Shown: piece by piece, positions 34,619 to 44,884 of the stretch
How the letters are laid out: every line of letters starts with the position of its first letter
Position numbering within the stretch: position 1 is the stretch's first letter
NCBI RefSeq assembly: GCF_963678635.1
Contig: NC_087062.1
Span: 50,542,178-50,606,177 of the forward strand
Direction of reading: 5' to 3'
Source: Symsagittifera roscoffensis
Taxonomy: Eukaryota > Xenacoelomorpha > Acoela > Convolutidae
DNA: 64,000 bases
Notes under the pieces: generated by a model
The model's database searches: none
What the model was told of the DNA's origin: nothing
What the model saw: the letters and a program-made list of their open reading frames with translations, nothing else
Position numbers and translations under genes: made by a program

Positions 34619-34956
34619 AAACTGGAGCCACTCATCAAATGGTGATACTATCTGCAGATAGTCCCAATTTTCTGCGAAGGAAAAAAAACTTCATAGTTGC
34701 TGACTAAGCGAAAAAAATTTCCGCGAGATTTGATAAACATGGGATGTAGGTCAAATGTTAGAGCGCCTACTTAGCAAGCCAGAAGTACGGGGAGCAATAC
34801 CCCGCATCTCCGAAGTTAAGGACATCGAGCAATTAATTAACTTTCTTCAGAAAACTACTGAATATTGAAGTCTTATACAAGAAATACCATCCAAGAAAAA
34901 TTTTAAACTCTTGTTTGCCGACTGAAACAAAAGCTTCCTCGATAGTTATAAATCAT

Positions 34957-35029
34957 GTGGATGTAGCTCAAATGGTAGAGCGCTCGCTTAGCATGCGAGA
35001 GGTACGGGGATCAATGCCCCGCATCTCCA
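34957..35029 (+). tRNA. tRNA-Ala(AGC), one acceptor mismatch
   Basis: Pair 2-71 is T-C; other stems intact. Confidence 0.65.
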
Positions 35030-35395
35030 AATTTAGAGTCACTCATCAAATGGTAATCATTATCTCCAGATAATCTATTGCATATTGAAATTGCTAACAA
35101 GTAGATTTTCTGCGAACGAAAAGAAAAACTTCATAGTTGCTGACTAAGCGAAAAAAATTCAGCGAGATATGATATACATGGTATGTAGGTCAAATGGTAG
35201 AGCGCCCACTTATCAAGCCAGAAGTACGGGGAGCAATACCCCGCATCTCCAAAGTTAAGGACATCAAGTTTTTAATTAATTTTCTTCAGAAAACTACTGA
35301 ATATTGAAATCTTATACAAGAAATACCTTCCCAGAAAATTTATAACCTCTTGTTTGCCGACTGAAATAAAAGCTTCCTCGACAGTTCTAAACTAT

Positions 35396-35468
35396 GGGGA
35401 TGTAGCTCAAATGGTAGAGCGCTCGCTTTGCATGCGAGAGGTACGGGGATCGATGCCCCGCATCTCCA
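35396..35468 (+). tRNA. tRNA-Ala(TGC)
   Basis: All stems intact; last good copy before the Polinton. Confidence 0.85.
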
Positions 35469-35706
35469 AAGCTAGAGCCACTCATCAAATGGTAATCACT
35501 ATCTCCAGATAATCTATTGCATATTTAAATTCCTAACAAGTGGATTTTTGCGAACGAAAAGAAAAAGTTCATAGTTGCTGACTAAGCGAAAAAAAATTCC
35601 GCGAGATTTGATAGTAATAGGTATGAAGGTCAAATGGTAGAGCGCCCACTTAGCGAGCCAGAAGTACCGGGAGCAATACCCCGCACCTCCAAAGTTAAGG
35701 ACATCG

Positions 35707-38700
35707 AGGCTCTGAACTATCCTCAAAACAAAAAAAAACGAATCAAATCAAGCCATTGTTCTATCGAAAAAAAAACTTGACGTCTGTGTATAGAAAACAT
35801 AATGACAAAATAAGCACTCTAGTCTTAGAACAGGACTAGTGCAAATCTTTTTATAGCCCAAGTCGTTTCGCTAAAATTTCAAGTTTTTCTGAGCAACCTA
35901 ACAGAGCTGCTTTGAAACTATCAAACAAAGCAGAACAAAAAAATAAAAGAAGCCTGATTTTGAATTGCTTCCAATGAAAAACGATAGTTTTTTGTGGAAA
36001 AACGGTCAAAAAATTAACCTGAAAATTTTCAAATTTCCATGCCTTGAATGCTCTCAATAGAAAAACGTATAACATTGGCCATCCGATTTTCTTTTTGAAC
36101 AAACTGAAATTTTTCAACGTTTAATTGCTTGAATAATCTGTTTAGATGATTTCTAATAGTTTGCGAGCCAATTTTTTCACCAATTTTTCGTGATCTGAAT
36201 TTTTTTGGTGAGTTATTAAGAAAATTGGGTAAAAATCAGTTTTTGTGCTTACCGAACTCAGTTCAGTGTTTTTAAAAACTAATCGACAGGGATGCATTTT
36301 GAACCCACGCACGCAGAACAATTTGATTAACATATCACCGCCTTCACCTCGCGGCCAGCTTGTACGACCAGAGGTCAATCATTGGTAAATTGAATCGAAC
36401 CAATAAAAAATTTTAGGAAATCAAGCCATTGCTCGATCAAAAACGAACTGGATGTCTGTGTATATAAAATGTAATGACGAAGTTAGCACACTAGTCATAG
36501 AACAGGACTGGTGCAAATCTTTTTATAGACCAAATCATTTCGCTAAAATTTCCAGTTTTTCTAAGCAACCTGTTAGAGCTTTGAAACTATCAAACGATGC
36601 GAAACATAAAATTAAGAAAAATCTAATTTTATATTGCTTCCGTTGAGAAACGATAGTTGTTTGTGGAAAAACTCGGCCGAAAAGGTAACCTCAAGTTTTT
36701 CAAAAAACCGTGCCTTGAATGGTTTCAATAGGAAAACGTATAAAATTGGCCATCCGATTTTCTTCATGAACAAACTTAAAGTTTTTCAATGTTTGGTTGC
36801 TTAACTAGTCTGCTTAGACAAACTTCAAGGGTTTGCGAGCCAATTCTTTCACCAAATTTTTGTGATCTGACAAATTTTTTGGTGAGTTTTTATGAAAATT
36901 AGGTAACTATTAGTTTTGTGCTTACCGAACTCAGTTAAGCTGTTTTTAAAAACTAATCGACAGGGATGAATTTCAAACCCATGCACGCAGAACAAATTGA
37001 TTAACACTTCACCGCCTTCACCTCGCTGCCAGCCTATAAGATCAGAGGTCAATCATTGGTAAATTGAATCGAACCAATAAAAAATTAAAGCAATTCAAGC
37101 CATTGCTCGATCAAAAACGGACTTGATGTCTGTGTATATAAAATGTAATGACGAAGTTAGCACGCTAAACTTAGAACAAGACTGGGGAAATCTTTTTTAT
37201 AGACCGAATCGTTCTGCTAGAATTTCCAATTTTTCTTAGCAACCTGTTAGAGCTTTGAAACTATCCACCGATGCGAAACAAAAAATTAAGGAAAACCTAA
37301 CTTTATATTGCTTCCGTTGTGAAACGATTGTTGTATGTGGAAAAACTCGGGCAAAAAAGTAACCTCAAGTTTTTCAAAAATCCGTGTCTTGAATGGTTTT
37401 AATAGCAAAACGTATTATATTGACCATCCAATTTTTTTCATGAGAAAACTTGAAATTTTTCAACGTTTGGTTGCTTGACTATTCTGCTTAGACGAAATTC
37501 AATGTTTTGCGTGCCGATTCTTTCTCCAATTTTTTGTGACCTGACAAGTTTTTTGGTGATTTATTAACAAAGTTAGGTAAACATCATTTTTTTTATCTAC
37601 CGAATTCAGTTCAGGTGTTCGTAAAAACTACTCGTTAGGGATGAGTCTCGAACCCACGCACGCAGAACATATTGATTAACACTTCACCGCCTTCACCTCG
37701 CGGCCAGCCTGTAAGATCAGAGGTCAATCATTGGTTAATTGAATCTAACCAATAAAAAATTAAAGCAATTCAAGCCATTGCTCGATTAAAAACGGACTTG
37801 ATGTCTGTGTATAAAAAATGTAATGACGAAGTTAGTACGCTAAACTTAGAACAAGACTGGTGGAAATCTTTTTTATAGACCGAAACGTTTTGCTAGAATT
37901 TCCAATTTTTCTTAGCAACCTGTTAGAGCTTTGAAACTATCCACCGATGCGAAACAAAAAATTAAGGAAAACCTAACTTTATATTGCTTCCGTTGTGAAA
38001 CGATTGTTGTATGTGGAAAAACTCGGGCAAAAAAGTAACCTCAAGTTTTTCAAAAATCCGTGTCTTGAATGGTTTTAATAGCAAAACGTATATTGACCAT
38101 CCAATTTTTTTCATGAGAAAACTTGAAATTTTTCAACGTTTGGTTGCTTGACTATTCTGCTTAGACGAAATTCAATGTTTTGCGTGCCGATTCTTTCTCC
38201 AATTTTTTGTGACCTGACAAGTTTTTTGGTGATTTATTAACAAAGTTAGGTAAACATCATTTTTTTTATCTACCGAATTCAGTTCAGGTGTTCGTAAAAA
38301 CTACTCGTTAGGGATGAGTCTCGAACCCACGCACGCAGAACATATTGATTAACACTTCACCGCCTTCACCTCGCGGCCAGCCTGTAAGATCAGAGGTCAA
38401 TCATTGGTTAATTGAATCTAACCAATAAAAAATTAAAGCAATTCAAGCCATTGCTCGATTAAAAACGGACTTGATGTCTGTGTATAAAAAATGTAATGAC
38501 GAAGTTAGTACGCTAAACTTAGAACAAGACTGGTGGAAATCTTTTTTATAGACCGAAACGTTTTGCTAGAATTTCCAATTTTTCTTAGCAACCTGTTAGA
38601 GCTTTGAAACTATCCACCGATGCGAAACAAAAAATTAAGGAAAACCTAACTTTATATTGCTTCCGTTGTGAAACGATTGTTGTATGTGGAAAAACTCGGG

Positions 38701-41700
38701 CAAAAAAGTAACCTCAAGTTTTTCAAAAATCCGTGTCTTGAATGGTTTTAATAGCAAAACGTATTATATTGACCATCCAATTTTTTTCATGAGAAAACTT
38801 GAAATTTTTCAACGTTTGGTTGCTTGACTATTCTGCTTAGACGAAATTCAATGTTTTGCGTGCCGATTCTTTCTCCAATTTTTTGTGACCTGACAAGTTT
38901 TTTGGTGATTTATTAACAAAGTTAGGTAAACATCATTTTTTTTATCTACCGAATTCAGTTCAGGTGTTCGTAAAAACTACTCGTTAGGGATGAGTCTCGA
39001 ACCCACGCACGCAGAACATATTGATTAACACTTCACCGCCTTCACCTCGCGGCCAGCCTGTAAGATCAGAGGTCAATCATTGGTTAATTGAATCTAACCA
39101 ATAAAAAATTAAAGCAATTCAAGCCATTGCTCGATTAAAAACGGACTTGATGTCTGTGTATAAAAAATGTAATGACGAAGTTAGTACGCTAAACTTAGAA
39201 CAAGACTGGTGGAAATCTTTTTTATAGACCGAAACGTTTTGCTAGAATTTCCAATTTTTCTTAGCAACCTGTTAGAGCTTTGAAACTATCCACCGATGCG
39301 AAACAAAAAATTAAGGAAAACCTAACTTTATATTGCTTCCGTTGTGAAACGATTGTTGTATGTGGAAAAACTCGGGCAAAAAAGTAACCTCAAGTTTTTC
39401 AAAAATCCGTGCCTTGAATGGTTTCAATAGCAAAACGTATTATATTGGCCATCCAATTTTTTTCATGACCAAACTTGAAATTTTTCAACGTTTGGTTGCT
39501 TGACTATTCTGCTTAGACGAAATTCAATGTTTTGCGTGCCGATTATTTCTTCAATTTTTTGTGACCTGACAAGTTTTTTGGGGATTTATTTACAAAGTTA
39601 GGTAAACATCATTTTTTTATCTACCGAATTCAGTTCAGGTGTTCGTAAAAAATTACTCGTTAGGGATGAGTCTCGAATCCACGCACGCAGAACATATTGA
39701 TTAACACTTCACCGCCTTCACCTCACGGCCAGCCTGTAAGATCAGAGGTCAATCATTGGTTAATTGAATCTAACCAATAAAAAATTAAAGCAATTCAAGC
39801 CATTGCTCGAATAAAAATGGACTTGATGTCTGTGTATAAAAAATGTAATGACGAAGTTAGTACACTAGTCTTAGAACAGGACTGGTGGAAATCTTTTTAT
39901 ATACCGAATCGTTTTGCTAAAACTTCCAATTTTTCTAAGCAACCTGTTAGAGCTTTGAAACTATCAACCGATGCGAAACAAAAATTAAGGAAAACCTAAC
40001 TTTATATTGCTTCCGTTGTGAAACGGTAGTTGTTTGTGGAAAAACTCGGCAAAAAAAGTTACCTCAAGTTTTTCAAAAATCCGTGCCTTGTATGGTTTTA
40101 ATAGCAAAACGTATTACATTTGCCATCCAATTTTTTTCATGAACAAACTTGAAATTTTCAACGTTTGGTTGCTTGACTTTTCTGCTTATACGAACTTCAA
40201 TGTTTTGCGTGCCGATTCTTTCACCAAATTTTTGTGATCTGAGAAATTTTTTGGTGATTTATTATGAAAATTAGGTAAATATTAATTTTGTGCTTACCGA
40301 ACTCAGTTCAGGTGTTTTTAAAAACTAATCGACAGTGATGAATTTCAAACCCATGCACGCAGAATAAATTGATTAACACTCCACCGCCTTCACCTCGCGG
40401 CCATCCTATAAGATCAGAGGTCAATCATTGGTAAATTGAATCGAAACAACAAAAAATTAAAGCAATCCAAGCCATTGCTCGATCAAAAACGGACTTGATG
40501 TCTGTGTATATAAAATTTAATGACGAAGTTAGCACGCTAAACTTAGAACAAGACTGGTGGAAATCTTTTTTATAGACCGAATCGTTTTGCTAGAATTTCC
40601 AATTTTTCTAAGCAACCTGTTAGAGCTTTGAAACTATCCACCGATGCGAAACAAAAAATTAAGGAAAAACTAACTTTATATTGCTTCCGTTGTGAAACGA
40701 TTGTTGTATGTGGAAAAACTCGGGCAAAAAAGTAACCTCAAGTTTTTCAAAAATCCGTGCCTTGAATGGTTTTAATAGCAAAACGTATTATATTGGCCAT
40801 CCAATTTTTTTCATGAGCAAACTTGAAATTTTTCAACGTTTAGTTGCTTGACTATTCTGCTTAGACGAAATTCAATGTTTTGTGTGACGATTCTTTCTCC
40901 AATTTTTTGTGACCTGACAAGTTTTTTGGTGATTTAAAAACAAAGTTAGGTAAACATCATTTTTTTTGATCTACCGAATTCAGTTCAGGTGTTCGTAAAA
41001 AATTACTCGTTAGGGATGAGTCTCAAACCCATGCACGCAGAACATATTGATTAACACTTCACCGCCTTCACCTCGAGGCCAGCCTGTAAAATCAGAGGTC
41101 AATGATTGGTAAATTGATTGTAACCAATAAAAAATTAAAGCAATTCAAGCCATTGCTCGATTAAAAACGGACTTGATGTCTGTGTATAAAAAATGTAATG
41201 ACGAAGTCAGTACACTAGTCTTAGAACAGGACTGGTGGAAATCTTTTTATAGACCGAATCGTTTTGCTAAAACTTCCAATTTTTCTAAGCAACCTGTTAG
41301 AGCTTTGAAACTATCAAACGATGCGAAACAAAAATTCAGGAAAAGCTAACTTTATATTGCTTCTGTTGTGAAACGGTAGTTGTTTGTGGAAAAACTCGGC
41401 CAAAAAAGTTACCTCAACTTTTTCAAAAATCCGTGCCTTGAATGGTTTTAATAGCAAAACGTATTACATTTGCCATCCAATTTTTTTCATGAACAAAAAT
41501 GAAATTTTTTAACGTTTGGTTGTTTGACTATTCTGCTTATACGAACTTCAATGTGTTGCGCGCCGATTCTTTCACCAAATTTTTGTGATCTGAAAAATTT
41601 TTTGGTGATTTATTATGAAAATTAGTTAAATATTAGTTTTGTGCTTACCGAACTCAGCTCAGGTGTTTTTTAAAAACTAATCGACAGTGATGAATTTCAA

Positions 41701-42690
41701 ACCCATGCACGTAGAACAAATTGATTAACACTCCACCGCCTTCACCTCGCGGCCAGCCTGTAAGATCAGAGGTCAATCATTTGTAAATTGAATCGAACCA
41801 ATAAGAAATTAAAGCAATTCAAGCCATTGCTCGATAAAAAACGGACTTGATGTCTGTGTATATAAATTGTAATGACGAACTTAGTACACTAGTCTTAGAA
41901 CAGGACTGGTGGAAATCTTTTTATAGACCGAATCATTTTGCTAAAATTTCCACTTTTTACAAGCAACCTGTAAGAGCTTTGAAACTATCAACCGATGCGA
42001 AATAAAAAAATTAAGGAAAAACTAACTTTATATTGCTTCCGTTGTTAAACGATAGTTGGTTGTGGAAAAACTTGGCCAAAAAATTAACCTCAAGTTTTTC
42101 AAAAATTCGTGCCTGGAATGGTTTTAATAGCAAAACGTATTAAATTGGCTATCCAATTTTTTCATGAACAAATTTGAAATTTTTCAACGTTTGGTTGCTT
42201 GACTATTCTGCTTAGGCGAACTTCAATGTTTGGCGTGTCGATTCTTTCTCCAATTTTTTGTGACCTGACAAGTTTTTTGGTGAGTTATTAACAAAGTTAG
42301 GTAAACATCAGTTTTTGTGCCTTCCGAATTCAGTTCACGTGTTCGTAAAAAATTACTCGTAAGGGATGAGTTTCGAACCCACGCACGCAGAACATATTGG
42401 TTACCACTTCACCGCCTTCACCTCGCTGCCAGCCTGTAAGACGAGAGGTCAATCATTGGTAAATTGAATCGAACCAATAAAAAATTAAAGCAATTCAAGC
42501 CATTGCTCGATCAAAAAGTGACTTGATGTCTGTGTATATAAAATGTAATGACGAAGTTAGCACGCTAAACTTAGAACAAGATTGGTGGAAATCTTTTTAT
42601 AGACCGAATCGTTTTGCTAAAACTTCCAATTTTTCTAAGCAACCTGTTAGAGCTTTGAAACTATCAACCGATGCGAAACAAAAAATCAGG
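35707..42690 (+). repeat. Left terminal array, ~675-bp monomer, 11 copies
   Basis: A shared anchor (ATTGCTCGAT or close variant) recurs at 35755, 36428, 37102, 37777, 38450, 39126, 39802, 40474, 41152, 41826 and 42502, a spacing of 672-678 bp. Copies between ~37400 and 39400 are almost identical, indicating recent expansion; outer copies are more divergent. The last copy is partial and abuts the integrase gene. The open frames inside are repeated translations of the monomer. Confidence 0.93.
36290..42440 (-). pseudogene. Class-II tRNA-like module in left monomers (10 copies)
   Basis: On the minus strand each monomer contains CTGGCCGCGAGGTGAAGGCG, resembling the D-arm/A-box part of a Ser/Leu-type tRNA. 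About 40 nt later comes GCGTGGGTTCGAGACTCAT, a T arm with a B-box-like core whose stem GTGGG/CTCAT can pair using G-U. Plus-strand module starts are near 36290, 36963, 37639, 38314, 38988, 39665, 40338, 41015, 41687 and 42363. No anticodon stem is evident, so these are relics or a tRNA-derived repeat module, not tRNA genes. Confidence 0.5.
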
Positions 42691-43465
42691 AACTGTTTTT
42701 CACATCTCTGGGAGATTTTCCACTTGATCGATTTTTGCGACAGTTCAATGTAGAAGCAAACTGCTGCACTTTGAGGGCAATTTTTTCACGATGATTTTCA
42801 AGGTAACGATATATTATATGTTTCAAAGACTGAATTGCTCTCTCTGCAAATGCAGCCTTTGTTTCACTCATTGTTGAGTAAACTTCAATGTCTTTCTCCT
42901 TGCAAAATTTTTTAAAAGTTCCACTATACTCTGTTCTTTTATCAACCCAAATATTTCAGGAGTGTTTTTTCGAGAAATCATTTTTCTGAAGCATTTAAAG
43001 TGTCTTTGGCATACTTTGTTTTTGTTGTTTGAACTCTGACAAATTTCGAAAAAATATCTACAGCAACTAAGAGATACTTGACTCTATTTAAAAACTTTTC
43101 TACTTTTTTTTGATAAACCACTCGCTTTACTCAAGTTTTGAAAAGAACCGTATGCAGCACTTCCCCTATAAGACAATCTGTTTAGTCTTATCTTTTCAGA
43201 TTTTGAGAGGGATCCAAGTTCCTCTTTCTTTTGCTTTGGCATTCTTGTTGATAACAAGTTTAGGAGGAAGTTGAGTTGATTCCAGAATAGTAAAGTAAAT
43301 ACCTGGAAAATCGGTCTTTTTTCGCTTTAGTGCAAACACAAAGTCTACAATAGATTTTTTTGTATCTCGATTATCTATTATAATATTGTCTGACTGGCTG
43401 AGATCATTTCTGAGAGAATTCAAAATTAAATCAATAATGTGCTTATTGTTGCTCGTTTCCAACAT
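42686..43465 (-). pseudogene. Polinton integrase (retroviral-type DDE), truncated and frameshifted
   Basis: Reading on the minus strand, the N-terminal part ends with KERGTWIPLKI. A region with LSYRGSAAYGSFQN follows, then the catalytic core: first Asp in LLVAVDIFSKF (~43057), second in WVDKRTEYSG (~42944), and the Glu in KAAFAERAIQSLK (~42843), 32 residues after the second Asp by my count. The order and motifs match Polinton integrases of the retroviral rve fold. At least two frameshifts (around 42955 and 42985) and a stop near 43195 break it. The frame ends GKSPRDVKNSS exactly where the left satellite array begins, so the C-terminal domain has been replaced by repeat sequence. Confidence 0.85.
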
Positions 43466-43616
43466 CGCATTTACAGCACTGTGAACAGATTTAAAATTTT
43501 TTGGTACAACCTCCTCTTTTTCTTGCTTTTGTTCCAGTTTTTGTTTTCTTGGAAGTGTACTTTATGGTTGATAAACTGAGTACGGAATGAAAACAAACTG
43601 TTCCATACTATGTCAA

Positions 43617-43916
43617 TCATTTAATGACAAAAGTGGTGATAATAGATATCAATTGTAACCCTTTAGTTGAACTTGAATCAATTCTTCTATTGTGTAGAGG
43701 AGTTCTTTTTTTTGTATTAGTTCTGAAATTTCTTTTCGATATTTTCCTACGTCTTCTTTCCGAAGATCTCGGAGCTCTCCTCTTAATAGGTTTACTAAAC
43801 ACTCGCTCAGAAACTGAATGAAATCTTTTGGAATATTGAGAATGAAATGTTTTCGAAGCCTTAGGGAAAACTTTTGAAATATTGGGAGAATAGAGACGTA
43901 TTGTGTACTCGTCGTC
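43617..43916 (-). pseudogene. Small basic Polinton protein, start codon lost
   Basis: About 100 residues, from DDEYTIRLYSPN through an Arg/Lys-rich segment (KRRAPRSSERRRRK) to a stop at 43617. The charge suggests a DNA-binding or virion-core role, but this is inference. It lies immediately downstream of the packaging ATPase and in the same frame. The ATPase TAG (43919-43917) directly precedes GAC GAC. A lost AT in an ancestral TAATG overlap would explain the missing start. Confidence 0.55.
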
Positions 43917-44606
43917 CTAAATTTTTGTCTCTATTCCAGCTGGTAAGTAAATTTTTGTTGCAACTGAGCCACTATTAGACCAATACATAAGTGAATCAAC
44001 TGTTTTTGGGGTTAAATCAATAAGTAAATGACTATAAAGAACGGATGTTGCATCATGATACCACTCTTTCAATTCAGATCCTAGAATTAGTTGTTGACTT
44101 AATGTATTGATTTGTGAAACTTCCCTCAGCGACTTGAACAAGACTGTGTGTGTATTTTGTAACTCTACATCTCTTCCTAATTTGCTTCGATGAAACAAAT
44201 TGTGTTTGATGTATATTGTATTCAGTTCATTCTCTCCAGCAGTGGCAATTTTGACAAATTGTTTGGAGTTTGAAATTTCTTCACAAGAATCATCAAATAT
44301 AAGCAAATAGTTAGTTCCGTTTTTGGGAAGTTTTTCAATCAAGTCAAAATCTACTCCTTGGGTAAATTTAAGGTTTTTTCTTTGCACTTGACTATAAAGA
44401 TGTTATGAATGTTGATAAAAATTTTAAAAAATTTCGAAAGCTGGTTGGAAAGTACCAATTTTCAACCAATCAAAAATGAGATAAAATTTTCCAGATCCAC
44501 TTGGTCCAACTAGGGGAAAAATTCGTTCTTTGAGAGATAAAATTTTATTGATAGCTTTGGAGAAGGTAGAATATAACCGACTGTACTTGATAAGATAGCT
44601 GCACAA
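43917..44606 (-). pseudogene. Polinton packaging ATPase (FtsK/A32-like)
   Basis: Genome-packaging ATPase in two open pieces. The first (44606-44424) carries the P-loop GPSGSGKF at ~44487-44510. The residue after the catalytic Lys should be Ser or Thr and is Phe, which would impair Mg-ATP binding. The second (44387-43917) carries Walker B LLIFDDS, then GRDVELQNTH and a long conserved C-terminal part ending AGIETKI. Frameshifts and stops around 44390-44424 separate them. Size and motif order match the Polinton/adintovirus-type ATPase. Confidence 0.85.
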
Positions 44607-44812
44607 AATGTTGTTTCTTCACATATTGTGGATAACATAATTCGAACGAGTGCACATACTAGCATCAAAACTATAACAAAAAATTGGCACAAAAAAACTA
44701 AAAAAAATCTATTACATGTACGTCCAAACAATTTCCATGATTTTCGTTCATGATTTTCTTCATCAAAAACAGAATTTCCCAAACTTACGAGCTTGTCACA
44801 TCGATCGACCAT
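44510..44812 (-). CDS. Small single-pass membrane protein next to ATPase
   Basis: About 100 residues from a genuine ATG at 44812. The hydrophilic N-terminus contains KSWKLFGRTCNR, followed by one strong transmembrane segment (FFLVFLCQFFVIVLMLVCALVRI, split here only for description: residues ~36-58). A conserved-looking tail contains AILSSTVGYILPSPKL. The 3' end overlaps the ATPase 5' region in another frame. Compact overlap like this is typical of Polinton gene clusters. Function unknown; a virion or membrane role is speculation. Confidence 0.6.
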   Translation of the reverse strand: MVDRCDKLVSLGNSVFDEENHERKSWKLFGRTCNRFFLVFLCQFFVIVLMLVCALVRIMLSTICEETTFCAAILSSTVGYILPSPKLSIKFYLSKNEFFP

Positions 44813-44884
44813 CTTAACTCAAAAAAGAAAAAGTTGACAATAAAAATTAATTAAAGTTTGAAAAGGGTCGTACATTTAGATTAT

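Larger units (their letters stand above)
16..35691 (+). pseudogene. Type-B tRNA-Ala-like relics (73 copies, interspersed)
   Basis: Second tRNA-like member of each dimer. Starts: 16, 521, 956, 1397, 1850, 2505, 2947, 3640, 4079, 4411, 4851, 5184, 5624, 6064, 6504, 6942, 7382, 7809, 8249, 8689, 9128, 9565, 10004, 10443, 10884, 11568, 12006, 12446, 12886, 13325, 13740, 14180, 14620, 15062, 15502, 15950, 16379, 16819, 17257, 17696, 18138, 18576, 19013, 19453, 19893, 20330, 20770, 21206, 21646, 22060, 22498, 22938 (internal deletion), 23367, 23807, 24247, 24687, 25101 (split by the LINE), 29101, 29540, 29978, 30418, 30853, 31294, 31696, 32134, 32574, 33011, 33451, 33889, 34329, 34740, 35179, 35619. 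Most are 73 nt. Shared defects: pair 11-24 lost (GGTC for GCTC), three anticodon-stem mismatches, position 1 not G, and T55 replaced by G in the B box. The T stem (CGGGG/CCCCG) and acceptor stem are mostly kept. Probably not working tRNA genes. Confidence 0.8.
28762..35706 (+). repeat. tRNA-Ala satellite array, right block
   Basis: Continuation of the same array after the retrotransposon, with the same 220/440/880-bp organisation, 16 type-A and 16 complete type-B copies. The first dimer is abnormal: the type-B copy resuming at 28762 breaks off at 28810 and joins the downstream spacer directly, so ~155 bp are missing. The array ends after a degraded type-B copy at 35619-35691, within the spacer word ACATCGAG, where Polinton terminal sequence begins. 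Confidence 0.93.

Noticed and set aside
1-35706. CRISPR array
   Set aside because: Repeats are regular, but the repeat unit is a 220-440 bp tRNA monomer with related, not unique, spacers, and the context is eukaryotic.
36142-36378. Minus-strand 78-codon frame in the first terminal monomers
   Set aside because: It reads through the tRNA-like module and is not open in the other monomers.
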